A stretch of 64,000 bases of DNA from Lithobates sylvaticus (GCA_028564925.1 CM053030.1:273828492-273892491), one strand, 5' to 3'; counted from the first letter of the stretch, positions 10,800-23,425 are shown. The notes: generated by a model from the sequence alone, not told the origin. Translations and numbers: made by a program.

Positions 10800-13245
10800 T
10801 CAAGATGACACACCCATGGCAGAGATTTTATTTAAACTTACGGATACCATTGATACCTTTATTGATGCTGTATGCTCCTGTTTAGCATTAGAGCAGCCTG
10901 AGTCTGCTCACCCCAAGGTTTCCAGCATGGGGTCCCTTAAAGTGCCACAACCAGCTAAGATTTTCCCAGTCCACTCAACTTGCTTCATCCAGAGAAGATG
11001 TTGGCTTCACACTTCACTCAGCAATGTCCTAACGAGGAAAGTTGGAGGAAGTGAGTGGTTCCTGAAGTGGATCCTTCCATGTTCCAGCACAAAATACCTC
11101 TTTTCTCTAGAGGGCCTCACCATGCAGCCTGTAATTACTTTTTCTGGCAGTCCACCATACCATTGCTATTTAGATAAAATGAACGGCCTCATATTCCAGT
11201 CCCATCTTAATGGATGCCTCAGTCAACAGTCATTTAGACCTTTTACCGATGGCCTTACGCTGCGTGAACAGCTTGGTGAACACACTTCATCAGATCTCAA
11301 GCATGTGTCATCTCTCCATCCTTATGCATAGAACCAGGGGTCAAGTCCTGGGGAAAAAAGTGTGGGAACTCCCACCCAAGATCCACTCCCTCACCAAAAA
11401 AAAATAAATGATACGCTCATATGCACGAATGCTTCAAAAGTGGTATTTTTCATCCAATTTTCGTATTGTGTGTATGAAGCCTAACTGTTAGTACATTAAA
11501 AAAACAATCCTAAATAAACATAAATACAGTAATTCTCTGAATAATCAGCATTCATTCAATTGTGCTTCCATGCAAATGTGAACATCATGTTCTGATCTTT
11601 ATTGGGGAATTATATTTTGTATATAGAGTGTTTATGTGGTGAGTTTACACTTTTCATTGATCAGAGTTTGGATAACACAGGGTTAAACGGAAAGGTCATA
11701 AATTAACTGCACATTATCTGGACAGAATGCTTGGGGAGATAGTGATGTGTTCCTGCTTAGGAGATGTATGTTAGCTTGGGGGGCTGCAAACTCAGCAGGG
11801 CTCCAAAACACACTCACTGCTATTCCAACCCTTCACATATTTCCTCATAAATGTCCCTCCTGGCATTTAAACTTTGCCAGGCATTGTGCTCAGCTTACCA
11901 CCCCAAACTGATGTTCCTCCCTCAGCTCACCTCTCTCCCTGCATGTCCTGTGAGCAGAATAGCTGTGCTCCTCCTCGGGGTTCTCTCATCATATGGCACA
12001 GAAGATAGAGGAGGGGGGATTCAGCGGGACACACAGAGCAAGTATGCAGGAGACTGGGGGGGAGATGAGGAGACAAAAAATCAGGAGGGGCCGGCGGGGA
12101 GGAGTGCATCACGAGAGGGCTGACTAAATACAATCTCTTAGCAGCAGGGACCTGATCTACCCGTCAGCTAACTGTGATTGACAGGTAGATCGAAGCGGAA
12201 GCTGTCATGGTGCCCTCTACTGGCAATGCCTGAATGGTCAGGTGTGCGGCACTTACTATTGCGAGGTGTGTCGGCAGCTCGCATACTTCAAAGTCTTGCA
12301 GGACATGGCTGCTAACGGGAACTGAGTTCCTGTTGTGGAAAAAGTACAGGAACTCCGTTCCCATGCGTTCCCGCAGGACTTGAGCCCTGCATAGAACCCT
12401 TTGGGTCAAATTATGGTTAGCTAAGCTCCTATATAAGGAATGTCTTCAGAGTTTACCCTTTGAAATTGTAGTACATCAAGGATATCACAGGGGGTAAGAG
12501 TACTCACTTACCCCAGTGATAAAAAGCTCACACCTTCACCAGTAAGACTTCTACTTCTGAGGTTAGGAAAGGTTATTTTCACCTCTCTCAGTCATCCAGT
12601 TAGTGGTAGTTTAGTAAGTTTAGGGTAGGACCATACTTTTATAAGAAGACATGGCCCTCCAAACCAGCTAAGGCTGGTTCTAAGGCTTCTTCCCAATTAA
12701 GAGGCAACCCCATTTCTCTGGGAGCCTTCTGGTCCTAGAAACTTTCATATGTATGGGCCCAAAGTGTAATTTCTAAGACTTACAAACTGGAGTTTTACAT
12801 TTTGCCTCCTCCTTATTACATGCTTTCAAAGTAGCCTTGCTCACCGAAAAAGGCAGATGGCTCCTCTTGCTGCTGTCCTGTGTGGTAATTAACAAAATGT
12901 CCAAACAAAATAGAGGAGTCTGGCCCATTATGAAACAGAATTTGCATTCAAAGTTCTACATGGAAACTGCCAGGTTGTTCATTGCCTCCCACCATATGAG
13001 GTATTTTCTGGCTTTAGTAGACATTCAGAATACTTGTACATACCCATCATTCCTCCCTATCAACCCTTTCTGCATTTTGTGGGTGATCAGCAAAACCAGC
13101 TTTATTGTCCTCCTCTTTGGCCTCTCTATTGCTCCACAGACACTGTCTAACGACAGGTTCATCACAGACATTCAAAGGGTGCACGGCTTGCACATGAGCA
13201 TTCTCTGCTATATAAACATGCTCTAGAAAAAGATGTCCACTAATT
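10800..13245 (+). mobile_element. DIRS-like retroelement fossil, broken
   Basis: The clearest evidence is at about 12,900-13,150, where the plus strand encodes a reverse-transcriptase block with the DIRS-type pattern: a YFLALVDIQNTCTYP-like segment followed by FGLSIAPQTL. Upstream, an open frame at 10,816-11,331 has the position expected of the gag-like part, but I cannot confirm it by motif. The element is old, broken at several points and incomplete. I see no terminal repeats or tyrosine recombinase. A hAT transposon (11,335-12,389) is inserted in it. Confidence 0.55.
11335..12389. mobile_element. Non-autonomous hAT transposon with 8-bp TSD
   Basis: The ends are CAGGGGTCAAGTCCTG at 11,335 and the reverse complement of CAGGGCTCAAGTCCTG finishing at 12,389. 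The target duplication CATAGAAC is perfect (11,327-11,334 and 12,390-12,397). Eight-base duplications and CAGGG-type ends are diagnostic of hAT. The interior has no transposase; its short open frames are not credible. It split the DIRS-like fossil and is therefore younger. Confidence 0.9.
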
Positions 13246-13500
13246 GTATTTGTTGAGAAATGATGCTGTATTAACATGGCTAAGAGGAAAATAGGAACCA
13301 TCAGATTATGTTCAAGTGTCCCATGCTCCTCCCTGTCGCAAAATATATTTAAATGGATTTAGGATTTATTATGGAAATTCAAGTATCAATGTAGTCAATT
13401 AGAAGGGTTGTCGTAGCTTTCCTAGCATTAAAATGTCTGCGTAGTAACAGCTCTCTTCTCATTATTAAAAAATGCTATTATGAAAAAGACATTCAACTTA

Positions 13501-13888
13501 TGCCCCATACACACGGTCGGATTTTACGACGGAAAATGTCCTATCGGACCATGTTGTCGGAAATTCCGACCGTGTGTGGGCTCTATCGGAGATCCTGCTC
13601 TCAAATTTTCCGACAACAAAGTCCTATCGGACTTTTTCCGATCTAGTGTAGCGAATTCCGACAGACAATGTGCCACGCATGCTCAGATCACATTACAAGA
13701 CCAAAGCTATTGGCTACTAGCCTCTACGTAGTCCCGTCGTACGCAACGAACGTCACCACGTTCAGAATGATCGGATTTTCCGACAACTTTGTCTGACCGT
13801 GTGTATGCAACACCAGTGTCGGACAAAATCCATCTGAAAAAATTTGACGGATTTTGTGGTCGGAATTTCCGACCGTGTGTACGGGGCA
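13501..13888. mobile_element. Harbinger-like MITE (TTA target)
   Basis: The ends are TGCCCCATACACACGGTCGG and its near reverse complement CCGACCGTGTGTACGGGGCA, flanked by TTA on both sides (13,498-13,500; 13,889-13,891). A 3-bp TWA duplication points to PIF/Harbinger. The interior repeats the sub-terminal motif CCGACCGTGTGT several times in both orientations. Sister copies are at 23,017, 39,194 and 42,258. It is non-coding. Confidence 0.8.
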
Positions 13889-13891
13889 TTA

Positions 13892-15365
13892 CAGGCTATG
13901 CAACGTTTAAGACTTCACTGGCTGTTCATGCAGTTTGTGGATGATTTTAAAAAAGTATTGATTACTTATTTGCTTTCTACGTGTTCATTTAGATCATTTT
14001 ACTAATCCTTGCTAACTGTAATAGCTGTGTGTTAAATTAACATGATCATATATTTGCAGGCTGTGCTTAATTATAAGATGCAGCAGTCATACTGGATATA
14101 CTGAGGCTGATCAACCTTTTGTAGCAGGTGTTTGCACTTGAATTCATACCAACAACAAGTAAGAACAGTTCTTAAAATTACCCTGGAAAGACAATAGAGG
14201 GTGGAGCTTTTTTACACTTTTTTTTTTTTTTAGCATGTTTATGAAAGGCTGCCTGACATGCGCTGAATGTGCAGCATATGTATTTCAAATGTCAAACACA
14301 TTTATTTGTCAGAAAAAGCTGTCTAAATTATAAAATGCACATTGGGAGACCTACCACTTTCATACATCTTACATCTGGCCCTTTGTCAGATGACGGAAAA
14401 AATAAAAGTAAAAAGGGTAGCATGTTTCCTGGAGTCCTTTGCCCAAAATGAAAGTAAAAAGGGTAGAATGTTTGCCAGAGTCCTATGCCCTAATATGTGG
14501 GTCTCATTGACTTACATAAGTGTTATAGACACTAATTTGCTTTGTACATTTATTTGTTTTTACAGAACTCGATGCTGTGTTTTAAACATCACTGCCTCTT
14601 TTTTAAATCTCATTTCATTTACTACTATTGATCAGGTGATACAGAATTATGCACACCAACCATTTAAGAATGTAAACTTAAGCAGACCCCCTGTTTATTC
14701 TGAAGCAAAAGCATAAGTGCAGAGTACTGGGTCATATCTCATTTCTATGTTCATCTCTGCTCAATAGAAGTGTGACTAAGGAAGAAATCGAAAAGGCATT
14801 GTAGCATGACATGTTTCAGTCAAGCCAAGAAACCAACATTTTTGAAAATTAGAGGGGAAAGATTATAAATGAAAACAAGGTAGTCTTGTTCTGAACCATG
14901 ACCACCAAAATAAAAGGCAGCTGGCTAGAGAAATGGAGTGTGAAGCAATAAAGTGGCTATTTCATGACATCTGGGGAGAATTATATCTTAGAACATTATG
15001 CATGGTAGATGTAGGTCAAGTGGGAACACCATACTGCAGCAGTTCTCCATTGATTTGCATATTGCTTTTTAAATAGTTTATTTAATATTAATAGTTATGC
15101 AAATCAATAGTTCTGCAGAGGTCTTCTTTTAAGCCCACTTGCAACCTACAGTATTGGATCTTAGTCAGCATGTTTAAAAGGAACAATGCACTTAAATAAA
15201 GGAGTTCAGGGGTCCTGAAACAGGAAAGAAAGTGTATCATCTGGATAAGAAACATTTAGCTTATATTGTTCTGACAAAACAGCAAATAGTAATGAATAAT
15301 GTTTTAAAAATCAAATTTCCTGCCAATTCATTTAATTTCATTTAATTTCCCTGGGCCAGTTGATA
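13892..15365. other. No recognised gene
   Basis: AT-rich sequence. Two small structures stand out. One is a direct duplication of about 48 bp (about 14,405-14,500; AAGTAAAAAGGGTAG starts each copy). The other is a 12-bp inverted repeat around 15,049-15,108 (TTGATTTGCATA / TATGCAAATCAA), which carries an octamer motif in each arm. No gene or transposon boundary is visible. Confidence 0.5.
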
Positions 15366-16825
15366 ACCTCCCATGGTTTCCAATACCACCTCTATACCGA
15401 CGACACCCAGATCTATCTCTCCACTCCTCAACTCACCCCCCTCGATCTCCTCACGGATCTCGAACTTACTAAATGACATATCGCTTTGGATGTCACACCA
15501 CTTCCTCAAACTCAATCTTTCTAAAACTGAGCTTGTTATATTTCCTCCTTCACGCCCCCCCCCCCCCCCCCTGTGACTTCACCCTTAATATCAACAACAC
15601 AACCATTGGTCCCTCCACACATGCCAGGGTCCTGGGTGTAATCCTTGACTCTGACCTCTCCTTTAGCCCCCATATCCAATCACTGGCTAAATCCTGCCGC
15701 CTTCACCTCCGCAACATCTCCAGAATTCAAACCCTTCCTAACTAATGACACCACAAAGCAACTCATTCACTCCTTGATTATTTCCCGCCTTGATTACTGC
15801 AACTCTCCCCTTAATGGCCTACCCTTAAGCAGGCTATCCCCCCTCCAGTCTATTATGAATGCTGCTGCTAGACTAATACACCTCACTAATCGATTTGTGA
15901 ATGCCGTCCCTTTCTGCCAATCCCTTCACTGGCTTCCCCTATCCCACTGTGTAAAATTCAAAATGCTAACCATAACATACAAAGCCATCCACAACATCTA
16001 CATCACCAACCTCATCTGCAGATATCGCCCAAATCGTCCCCTCCGCTCCTCCCAGGACCTCCTGCTCTCTAGCTCCCTTGTTACCTCCTCCCATGCTCGC
16101 CTTCAGGACTTCTCCAGAGCCTCCCTGTCCTTTGGAACTCCCTGCCCCATTATGTCTGATCAGCCCCTACCCTGTCCACATTTAAGAGATCCCTGAAAAC
16201 TCATTTATTCAGGGAAGCCTATCCTACACCCACCTAACAACAACTGTCCCCGAGCCACCCCCATCAAATCATTCTCTGCAGCTATTACCTATTTGTTAAG
16301 TTGTCCCCTACCTCCCATGCTGCCAACCCACAAACTACTACCCGCAGAAACCTTTGCAACCTCAACCCTTCCCTTCTTCATTCTGCTACTGATAGCCTTT
16401 ATGACAAAATGGCACCACTGTCCTGCCCAGACCTAACCACTTCCATCTACAACAACACGCTGTTATCCTCCCTAGACGTACTTGCTCCTCTTTCTACACG
16501 CAGAACCAGGTCCCATCTGCCACAACCCTGGCAAACAGACAACACTCATTTTAAGATTTATGACAACTCATTTATTCAGGAAAGCCTAGCCCACACCCAC
16601 CTAACAACTGTCCCCAAGCCACCCCCATCAAATCATTCCCCGCATGTATTACCTTTTGTACCACCACACCCTCCCTTTAGAATATAAGCTCTACAAGCAG
16701 GGCCCTCCTGTCCCCTCTGTATTGAACTGTACTGTAATTGTTCTGCCCCCCCCTCTACATTGTAAAGTGCTGCGTAAACTGTTGGTGCTATATAAATCGT
16801 GTATAATAATAATAATAATATTTGT
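15366..16825 (+). mobile_element. L2-clade LINE, 3' part
   Basis: The plus strand encodes the C-terminal half of an L2-type polyprotein. ARVLGVILDSDLSFSPHI lies near 15,630, followed by LIISRLDYCNS and NAAARLIHLTNRF. A SLHWLPLSHCVKFKML block and KTHLFREAY come after. At least two frame changes occur (for example near 15,740), so it is dead. The 3' end has the L2 tail, TGTAAAGTGCTGCGTAAACT, followed by an ATA-type microsatellite at about 16,803-16,822. A part of the 3' region (about 85 bp, starting TTTATTCAGG) occurs twice, at 16,203 and 16,567. Confidence 0.85.
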
Positions 16826-16979
16826 TATTGAAGGCTGCGCTCAGCCTCTGTAATACAGGTACTGCTGCACTAAAAAAAATAAACTGGGATATTGGAAACC
16901 AAAGTATGACACATAAGGTTTGAACCCTATTTTTAGACAGAACACTATGTTAAAGTTATAGTGGTGGACACAGAGGGGC

Positions 16980-17930
16980 TTCTCAACAACACCAGATGCC
17001 ATGCAAATTTACACTGTCGTGTCTGCGTGAATGAAAGACAGGACAAAAACATCCTGTTTGTCCTTCCACTTGACTGAGAACTAATCATTATTTTTCAAGC
17101 AGACTTTCTCCCCCTTTCTAAGTTGGGTATCTACAAGCCACTGGGGGAAGCCCCGGCGATTAGGTCACACGGTGCCACATGAGCCAATTCCAAGATCAAA
17201 TAAGTGCCTAAAAAGTGGCACGCTTGTATAAAAATTGTCCACGTGCAAGTGATACCCCTTACTTAAAAAGGGTGGCCCCAAGTCCCAAACTATCTTGCCA
17301 CTGCCCCCAATGTAGTTTAGGCATTTGGGGGGCTCCACATGACTATCTTTTCCCTCATAAATCTGAAAATTACATGTATAGCCTGTAGCACTCTCACAGA
17401 GCTTATACATTTTGACCCTAATCTGGCATGCTTGCAGGGGACATACTGTTTGAATGCAAGGCGGCCAGAAAAACGTATGAAGGACTCATCTGCGCAGATG
17501 TTTTGTTGGGACATATACACATGTGCAAATTTCTAGTTAAGGCGATTTACGAGGAGCTGAATTTTGTGGAGCCAATCATATTCAGGGTCACCCCAAGGAC
17601 GACAGTGTGTGTTGTTGTTGAAATACATAAATCGCATTATATACTCATATCCACCCTGGCCATGGCAGCAGAGAACAAGCACATATGATGAATCAGGCCC
17701 GTGGACCAATATGACCGCGACTCATTCTTTTTAGTAATGCCCATGTTGAGGTCCCGAAAAATGTTAAACTCAGAAACTATCATATTTTTCCATGCAAATA
17801 GTCTAGCAAGATTTGAATTTGGGTTGTTGTTGATGTACTTCTCTGCGTATAAATTGCTTTGGTCCATAATCAATCAATACAGATCTTCAGTGAAAAACGC
17901 TCAAAAAAATCAAGGGGAGTACATAAATTT
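16980..17930 (-). pseudogene. piggyBac transposase remnant (PGBD4-like)
   Basis: The minus strand encodes successive piggyBac blocks. They are a DFFERFSL-like start, MDQSNLYAEKYI, a LNMGITKKNESRSYWST block, FSAAMARV, then ICADESFIRFSGRLAFKQY. KLCESATGYTCNFQIYEGK, GYHLHVDNFYTSVPLF and a GTVRRNRRG-like end follow. The catalytic DES and DNFYTS aspartates are visible. The blocks lie in different frames: a change occurs near 17,400 and another near 17,600-17,690, where sequence also seems missing. It is a dead plain DNA transposon. Its N-terminal side runs into the tandemly duplicated segment at 17,925. Confidence 0.85.
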
Positions 17931-18773
17931 GCTGTGTCCACCTGAATTCTGCATTGGACAATGAATGGGGAAGTAAAGGTGCCTGCAGAATCAGTGTGCT
18001 GCCAATTAGGCCTTGCAAGCACATCCGGAAGGACACTATTGGCTCTACAGGCCTGTGTTCAAATTCTTGGTGTCTGCGGGACGTTACTTGTGCTAGCCAC
18101 CACACCAGCTTGGACTTTACATTTGGGACTCACCACGTCACCTAGTGATACTGCAGTGCTGGTGTGTAAAAGGTCAGGATGTACTAGATCACTGGTGCCT
18201 GCCAGTTAACCAAAAGGTAGTGTGGCACTAGTACTGGCACTTTGCTGCATATGAGAATCATCAAGGGATTTTAGCACCCTTACCAACTAGGAAACCGGGT
18301 TGGGTATGATCAGATCAATACAAGTAAAAAAGGAAATGGAAATTATCAGTTTTACAAAAAATCTAGTGTAGCCTAATTCCAATAAGGCTTCATGCACACA
18401 AAGCATTTGCCCATTTGTCATAGATGCCTTTCCTCCTGAGTCCTGACAGCAGTGTTTTGGCAGAAAAAATGCTTCATGGATGTAAACACATGTAAACATC
18501 TAGATGTGTTTAGACACATCAAGGGGAGTATTTAAATTTGCTGTGTCCACCTGAATTCTGTGTTGGGCAATGAATGGGGGAAGTAAAGGTGCTGCAGAAT
18601 CTGTGGGCTGCCAATTAGGCCTTGCAAGCACATCCGGAAGGACACTATTGGCTCCATGGGCCTGTGTTCAAATTCTTGGTGTCTGCAGGACACTATTTGT
18701 GCTAGCCACCACACCAGCTTGGACTTTACTTTTGGGACTCACCATATCACCAAGTGATACTGCAGTTCTGTTG

Positions 18774-19866
18774 TAGACATGTGCATTTCGTTATGTTCCG
18801 AATCGAAATTCGGACAAATTTTTCATTATTCGGACATTCGGATGCATCCGAATTACCGAATTACAATACTAACGAATTTAACCGAATCCGAATTTTTTTC
18901 GAATCGAAAAATCGCGGACGAAATTCGAAATATCTCAGGGTCACTTAGTGATAGAAACCCCAAATGGAATTTGAAATTGGATATGTTGTAGTGCTAGTTC
19001 TACTGTGTTTGCATACCAAATTTGGGGTTTCTAGCTACAAGTGGACCCCAAGATATGTGGCCCCAAAGTCGGGTCGAAAAATTTCATTCTCTGCTGCAGA
19101 AAAGTGCTTGACATTTTGTGACCCGATTTTGGGGCCACGTATCTCGGGGCCACTTATAGCTATAAACCCCAATTTGGTATGCAAACACAGTAGGACTAGC
19201 ACTACAACCTCTCCAAATTTGGGGTTTCTATCACCAAGTAACCCCGAGATACATGGACCCAAAGTCGGGTCGCAAAATATTTTCGAATTCGGTTGAAATA
19301 ATTTCAAATGCAGTTGAAAAAATTTCAAATGCAGTTGAAAAAATTTCAAATGCAGTTGAAAAAATTTCAAATGCAGTTGAAAAAAATTTCAAATGCAGTT
19401 GAAATAATTTCAAATGCAGTTGAAATAATTTCAAATCATGTTGATACTATTTCAAGCGGATTCGAAAATATTTTGCGACCCGACTTTGAAAAAAAAAATG
19501 AAATTGATTCTAACAGTCTGCAGAAGATCTGCAAAAAAAAAAAAGAAGTGAAATGGCTGTTAATAGTCTACAGGAGATCTCGGGGCCACTTGTAGCTAGA
19601 ATCCCCAAATTGGTATGCAAACACAGTAGAACTAGCACTACAACATATCCAAATTTGGTGTTTCTATCACCAAGTAACGTGGACCCGAGATATGTGGACC
19701 CAAAGTCGGGTCGCAAAATATTTTCGAATTCGAAAATCGGTCGAAAACTAAACGAAATCCGAAAACGAATTTAACAAATTTAACGAATCTAACTAAACGA
19801 AATTAATTAATTAACGAATTAAAACGAAACGAAACTAAACAAATTTTTTCCTTTTGCACATGTCTA
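18774..19866. mobile_element. Non-autonomous hAT (TAGACATGTGCA ends)
   Basis: The ends are TAGACATGTGCA at 18,774 and TGCACATGTCTA finishing at 19,866. The perfect 8-bp target duplication TTCTGTTG lies at 18,766-18,773 and 19,867-19,874. The empty site is visible in the neighbouring duplicate at about 18,150-18,175. The interior is rich in CGAAT/ATTCG words near both ends and has a central tandem repeat (19,291-19,436). It also has internal inverted copies of a segment containing TTTGGGGTTTCTA. There is no transposase. Confidence 0.92.
19291..19436 (+). repeat. Minisatellite, ~21-bp unit
   Basis: About seven copies of a 20-22-bp unit, AATTTCAAATGCAGTTGAAA, lie in tandem in the centre of the hAT element. 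The open frames across them on both strands (repeats of QMQLKKF or FQLHLKF) are by-products of the repeat. Confidence 0.85.
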
Positions 19867-20454
19867 TTCTGTTGTGTAAAAGGCCAGGATGTACTAGGCC
19901 ACTGGTGCCTGCCAGTTAACCAAAAGTTAGTGTGGCACTAGTACTGGCACTTTGCTGCATATGAGAATCCTCAAGGGATTTTAGCAACCACCAACCTGAG
20001 AACTGGGTCGGGTATGATCAGATCAATATATAAGTAAAAAAAGAAATGGAAATTATCCAAGTTTTACAAAAAAATTTGTATAGCCTAATTCCAATAATGT
20101 TTCATGCGCACAAAGCATTTGCCAGTTTGTCATAGATGCCTTTCCTCCTGAAAGCAGTGTTTTTGTAGAAAAAAATGCTTCATGAATGTAAACACATGTA
20201 AAAATCTAGTTGTGTTTTGGCACTTCAAGCACTTGGGCATTAATTAATTTCATTGGCCAGAATAATAATTAATTCTGGTCATTTAAATGAATCAGCGCTT
20301 AGGTGTTTTGACGAGCCTAGCGTTAATGCGTGTTTAGACGCATTTTCATGCCTCAAGCTATTTTTCTGGCAAAATGCTGCTGCTCCTAGACATGCTGGCA
20401 GTGGGGGTTTTTCTTTCTCTATATGCCTTTCAAAGCCTATGTGTGCATTTTTAT

Positions 20455-21480
20455 GAATATTTTATTATATCTTTTTTTTTTATGTGACAACACTGAAGAA
20501 ATTACACTTTCTCACTAATGTAAATTAGTGAGTTTACAGCTTGTATAACAGTGTGAATTTGCTGTCCCCTCAAAATAACTCAACACACAGCCATTAATGT
20601 CTAAACCACTGGCAACAAAAGTGAGTACACCCCTAAGTGAAAGTGTCCAAATTTGCCCCAAAGTGTCAATATTTTGTGTGACCACCATTATTTTCCAGCA
20701 CTGCCCAAACCCTCTTGGGCATGGAGTTTACCAGAGCTTCACAGGTTGCCACTGTCCTCTTCCACTCCTCCATGATGACATCACGGAGCTAGTGGATGTT
20801 AGAAACCTTGCGCTCCTCCACCTTCCGTTTGAGGATGCCCCACAGATGCTCAATAAGGTTTAGGTCTGGAGACATGCTTGGTCCATCACCTTTACCCTCA
20901 ATTTCTTTAGCAAGGCAGTTGTCGTCTTGGAGGTGTGTTTGGAGTCGTTATCATTGTGGAATACTGCCCTGTGGCCCAGTCTCCGAAGGAGGGGATCTTG
21001 CTCTGCTTCAGTATGTCACAGTATATGTTGGCATTCATGGTCCCCTCCAATGAACTGTAGCTCCCCAGTGCCGGGACCACTCCTGCAGCCACAGATCATG
21101 ACACTCCCACCACCATGACTGAATGTAGGCAAGACACGCTTGTCTTTGTACTCCTCACCTGGTTGCCACCACACACGCTTGACACCATCTGAACCAAATA
21201 AGTTTATCTTGGTCTCATGAGACCACAGGACATGGTTCCAGTAATCCATGTCCTTAGTTTGCTTGTCTTCAGCAAACTGTTTGTGGGCTTTCTTGTGCAT
21301 AATCTTTAGAAGAGGCTTCCTTCTAGGATCACAGTCATGCAGACCAATTTGATGCAGTGTGTGGCATATGGTCTGAGCACTGACAGACTGACTCCCCCAC
21401 TCCTTCAACATCTGCAGCAATGCTGGCAGCACTCATACGTCTATTTCCCAAAGACAGCCTCTGGATTTTTTTCCTGCGGA
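20455..21480 (-). mobile_element. Tc1 transposon, N-terminally truncated
   Basis: The minus strand encodes most of a Tc1 transposase. RRKPLLKIMHKKAHKQFAED is followed by YWNHVLWSHETKINLFGSDG and YKDKRVLPTFSHGGGSVMI, then a C-terminal tail at about 20,600. Tc1 normally has WSDETK, so the second catalytic Asp is His here. The frame changes near 21,050 and again downstream. The DNA-binding N-terminus is missing, as the element stops near 21,480. The right end at 20,455-20,700 matches the fragment at 1-270. Confidence 0.85.
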
Positions 21481-22590
21481 TTTCTGATCAGTTAATATTA
21501 GTATTGTGTCTATGAGCTCTGCATGCAAATATAATACCAATAAAAGTTTGGGTTCAGAAAGCAACTATTGTGAAATGTACTTGAATTTGCAAATTCACAC
21601 TTGATGCATTTGTCCCCAAAAATAAATATTTTAGATCTGACTGGCATATGTATAAGACTTGTGGTTACCTCTAACTGTGGAAGACCACTCTAATTATATT
21701 ATACCAATGGTTTGAAAAATTGAAAATGTATTATTTGTAAAAAATGCAGGATGACCAGAAAACACATTTTGTCAGTTTCTAGTATAACTAAAGACAGTGC
21801 ATGCCTGCAAAAATCTATTTTGCTTTATGATATAGGCAAGTGATGTATCTCAGTATGTTACTCTTTGCATCAGAATGTGTTTTAAAAGGGTTTAAAGAGA
21901 TTATGTATTCTCTGTAGAACAAAAGAGATTAAGAGATTACTTGATTTGGGTTTACAAGATGTTTAACAGAATATCTGAAACTGAAACTCCATTATTAAAA
22001 CAACATAACAAAATAAACATGATTTAAAATTATTTATTTACACAGCCATATGAAGGCACATGCTGAATATGCTCCAGACATCCCATTAATTCAGGAAATT
22101 TACTTTTGTGTCTTCATACCTAACAAGAATGCTAGTGTGTAGGAACAAGGGTTATTATTTATAACTGGACCCCAAGGACGGAGGTCTTTTCTGTTACCCA
22201 TGTAAACCACTGTCACACACTGTACAAAACAAGCAACCCTGCATTTCTTTTTCACACCCTAGCATTTTAAAACAATTAATATTTGTCAATATTGTAACTG
22301 TTATTGGTTAGTCATATTTAACTGTAACTGTTCTGTAATTGTAAAGACATTTCACCACCCATCCAAGAGGCTTTTTCAGTTAAAATGTCAGTTTTCAGTA
22401 AACACCCCAACATTAATGGTGTTAAGGCAGATAATGATTGTTCAAGACAATGAAAGGCAGTGAAAAAAAAAAAAAATAACCTTTTCTAACTCACATAATA
22501 CAAATACAACCGCTATGGTGCCACTGAGTCTGGAGTAGGTATTAGCTATACAAGTTACATGTGGGAAGATAGTTTGTCAATTCACAGGGT
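21481..22590. other. No recognised gene
   Basis: AT-rich sequence without long open frames or repeat boundaries that I can define. Confidence 0.5.
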
Positions 22591-22599
22591 TTTAAACAG

Positions 22600-22715
22600 C
22601 ATATCTGTTTGGGTATGGCTGTTCCAATTTGATGTGGATGGCCTCTTTCATTCTTCTAGTAAACCAGTTGTCATCTCTGTCCAAGTTGTGCACCGCACTG
22701 TCCTTTAAGTGAACA
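22600..22715 (-). mobile_element. Scrap of a Penelope-type retroelement endonuclease
   Basis: The minus strand contains a short frame reading VHNLDRDDNWFTRRMKEAIH followed by IKLEQP. This pattern (LDR..NWF.R..KEAI.I....P) resembles the C-terminal GIY-YIG endonuclease part of Penelope-like retroelements. Only about 35 codons are recognisable, so it is a broken fossil. The assignment rests on one motif. Confidence 0.5.
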
Positions 22716-23016
22716 TGTGACCAGTTTATATATAATATACATTATACAATTTCTTAACAATCAGAAAAATAGCTTTTATGCAAGCCTCCATTGACCTCTG
22801 TAGCTGCAGGCACATTGGAGCAATTCATCCTCAAAGATCATAGATTAGAGGTTAATTGAGCCGGTTTAAACAATGATGCCTGTGCTTCTGTTGTAAACTT
22901 TGAGAATAAATTGCTCCACAGTAAAATGTAAGAAAATGTAAATACTTGAATATAAATAAACTGGCCTGCAAGTTCACTTTAAGGAGAAGTAACACAGGAA
23001 TTCTTAGACAACACTT

Positions 23017-23425
23017 ATGCCGCATACACACGTGCAAATTTTCCGTCGTAAAAATCTTGGATGTTTTTTCCGACAGAATTCCGCTCAAGCTTGGCTTGCA
23101 TACACACGGTCACACAAAAGTTTGCTGCACCTTCGACCGACAAGAACGCGGTGACGTACAACACTACGACGAGCCAAGAAAATAAAGTTCAATGCTTCCG
23201 AGCATTCGTCAAATTGTTTCTGAGCATGCGTAGGAATTTTGCGCGTCGGAATTGCTACAGACGATTGGAATTTCAGACCGAAAAATTGAGAACATGCTTT
23301 CAATCTTTTGCCGGCTTGAATTCGGCCAGCAAAAGTCTGATGGAGCATACACACGGTCGCATTTTCCGACCAAAAGCTCTCATCTGTCTTTTGCTGGCCG
23401 AATTTCCGATCGTGTGTACACGGCA
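23017..23425. mobile_element. Harbinger-like MITE (TTA target)
   Basis: The ends are TGCCGCATACACACG and GTGTGTACACGGCA, with TTA on both sides (23,014-23,016 and 23,426-23,428). It is a more divergent sister of the copy at 13,501, with the same internal ACACACGGTCG motifs. Short open frames on both strands follow from the inverted-repeat layout and are not genes. Confidence 0.78.

Larger units (their letters stand above)
17925..20235. repeat. Tandem duplication of ~0.6 kb, second copy split by a hAT
   Basis: Unit 1 (about 17,925-18,525) and unit 2 (18,528-18,773 joined to 19,867-20,235) are direct repeats with high identity. Both begin AATTTGCTGTGTCCACCTGA, and both later read CTGGTGCCTGCCAGTTAACC. 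The beginning of each unit overlaps the N-terminal side of the piggyBac remnant, so the duplicated segment probably is the 5' part of that transposon. The hAT element 18,774-19,866 entered unit 2 after the duplication, since unit 1 shows the empty site. Confidence 0.85.

Noticed and set aside
19231-19595. Frames with QMQLKKF or FQLHLKF repeats as a coiled-coil protein
   Set aside because: Both strands are open over a 21-bp minisatellite within a hAT element.
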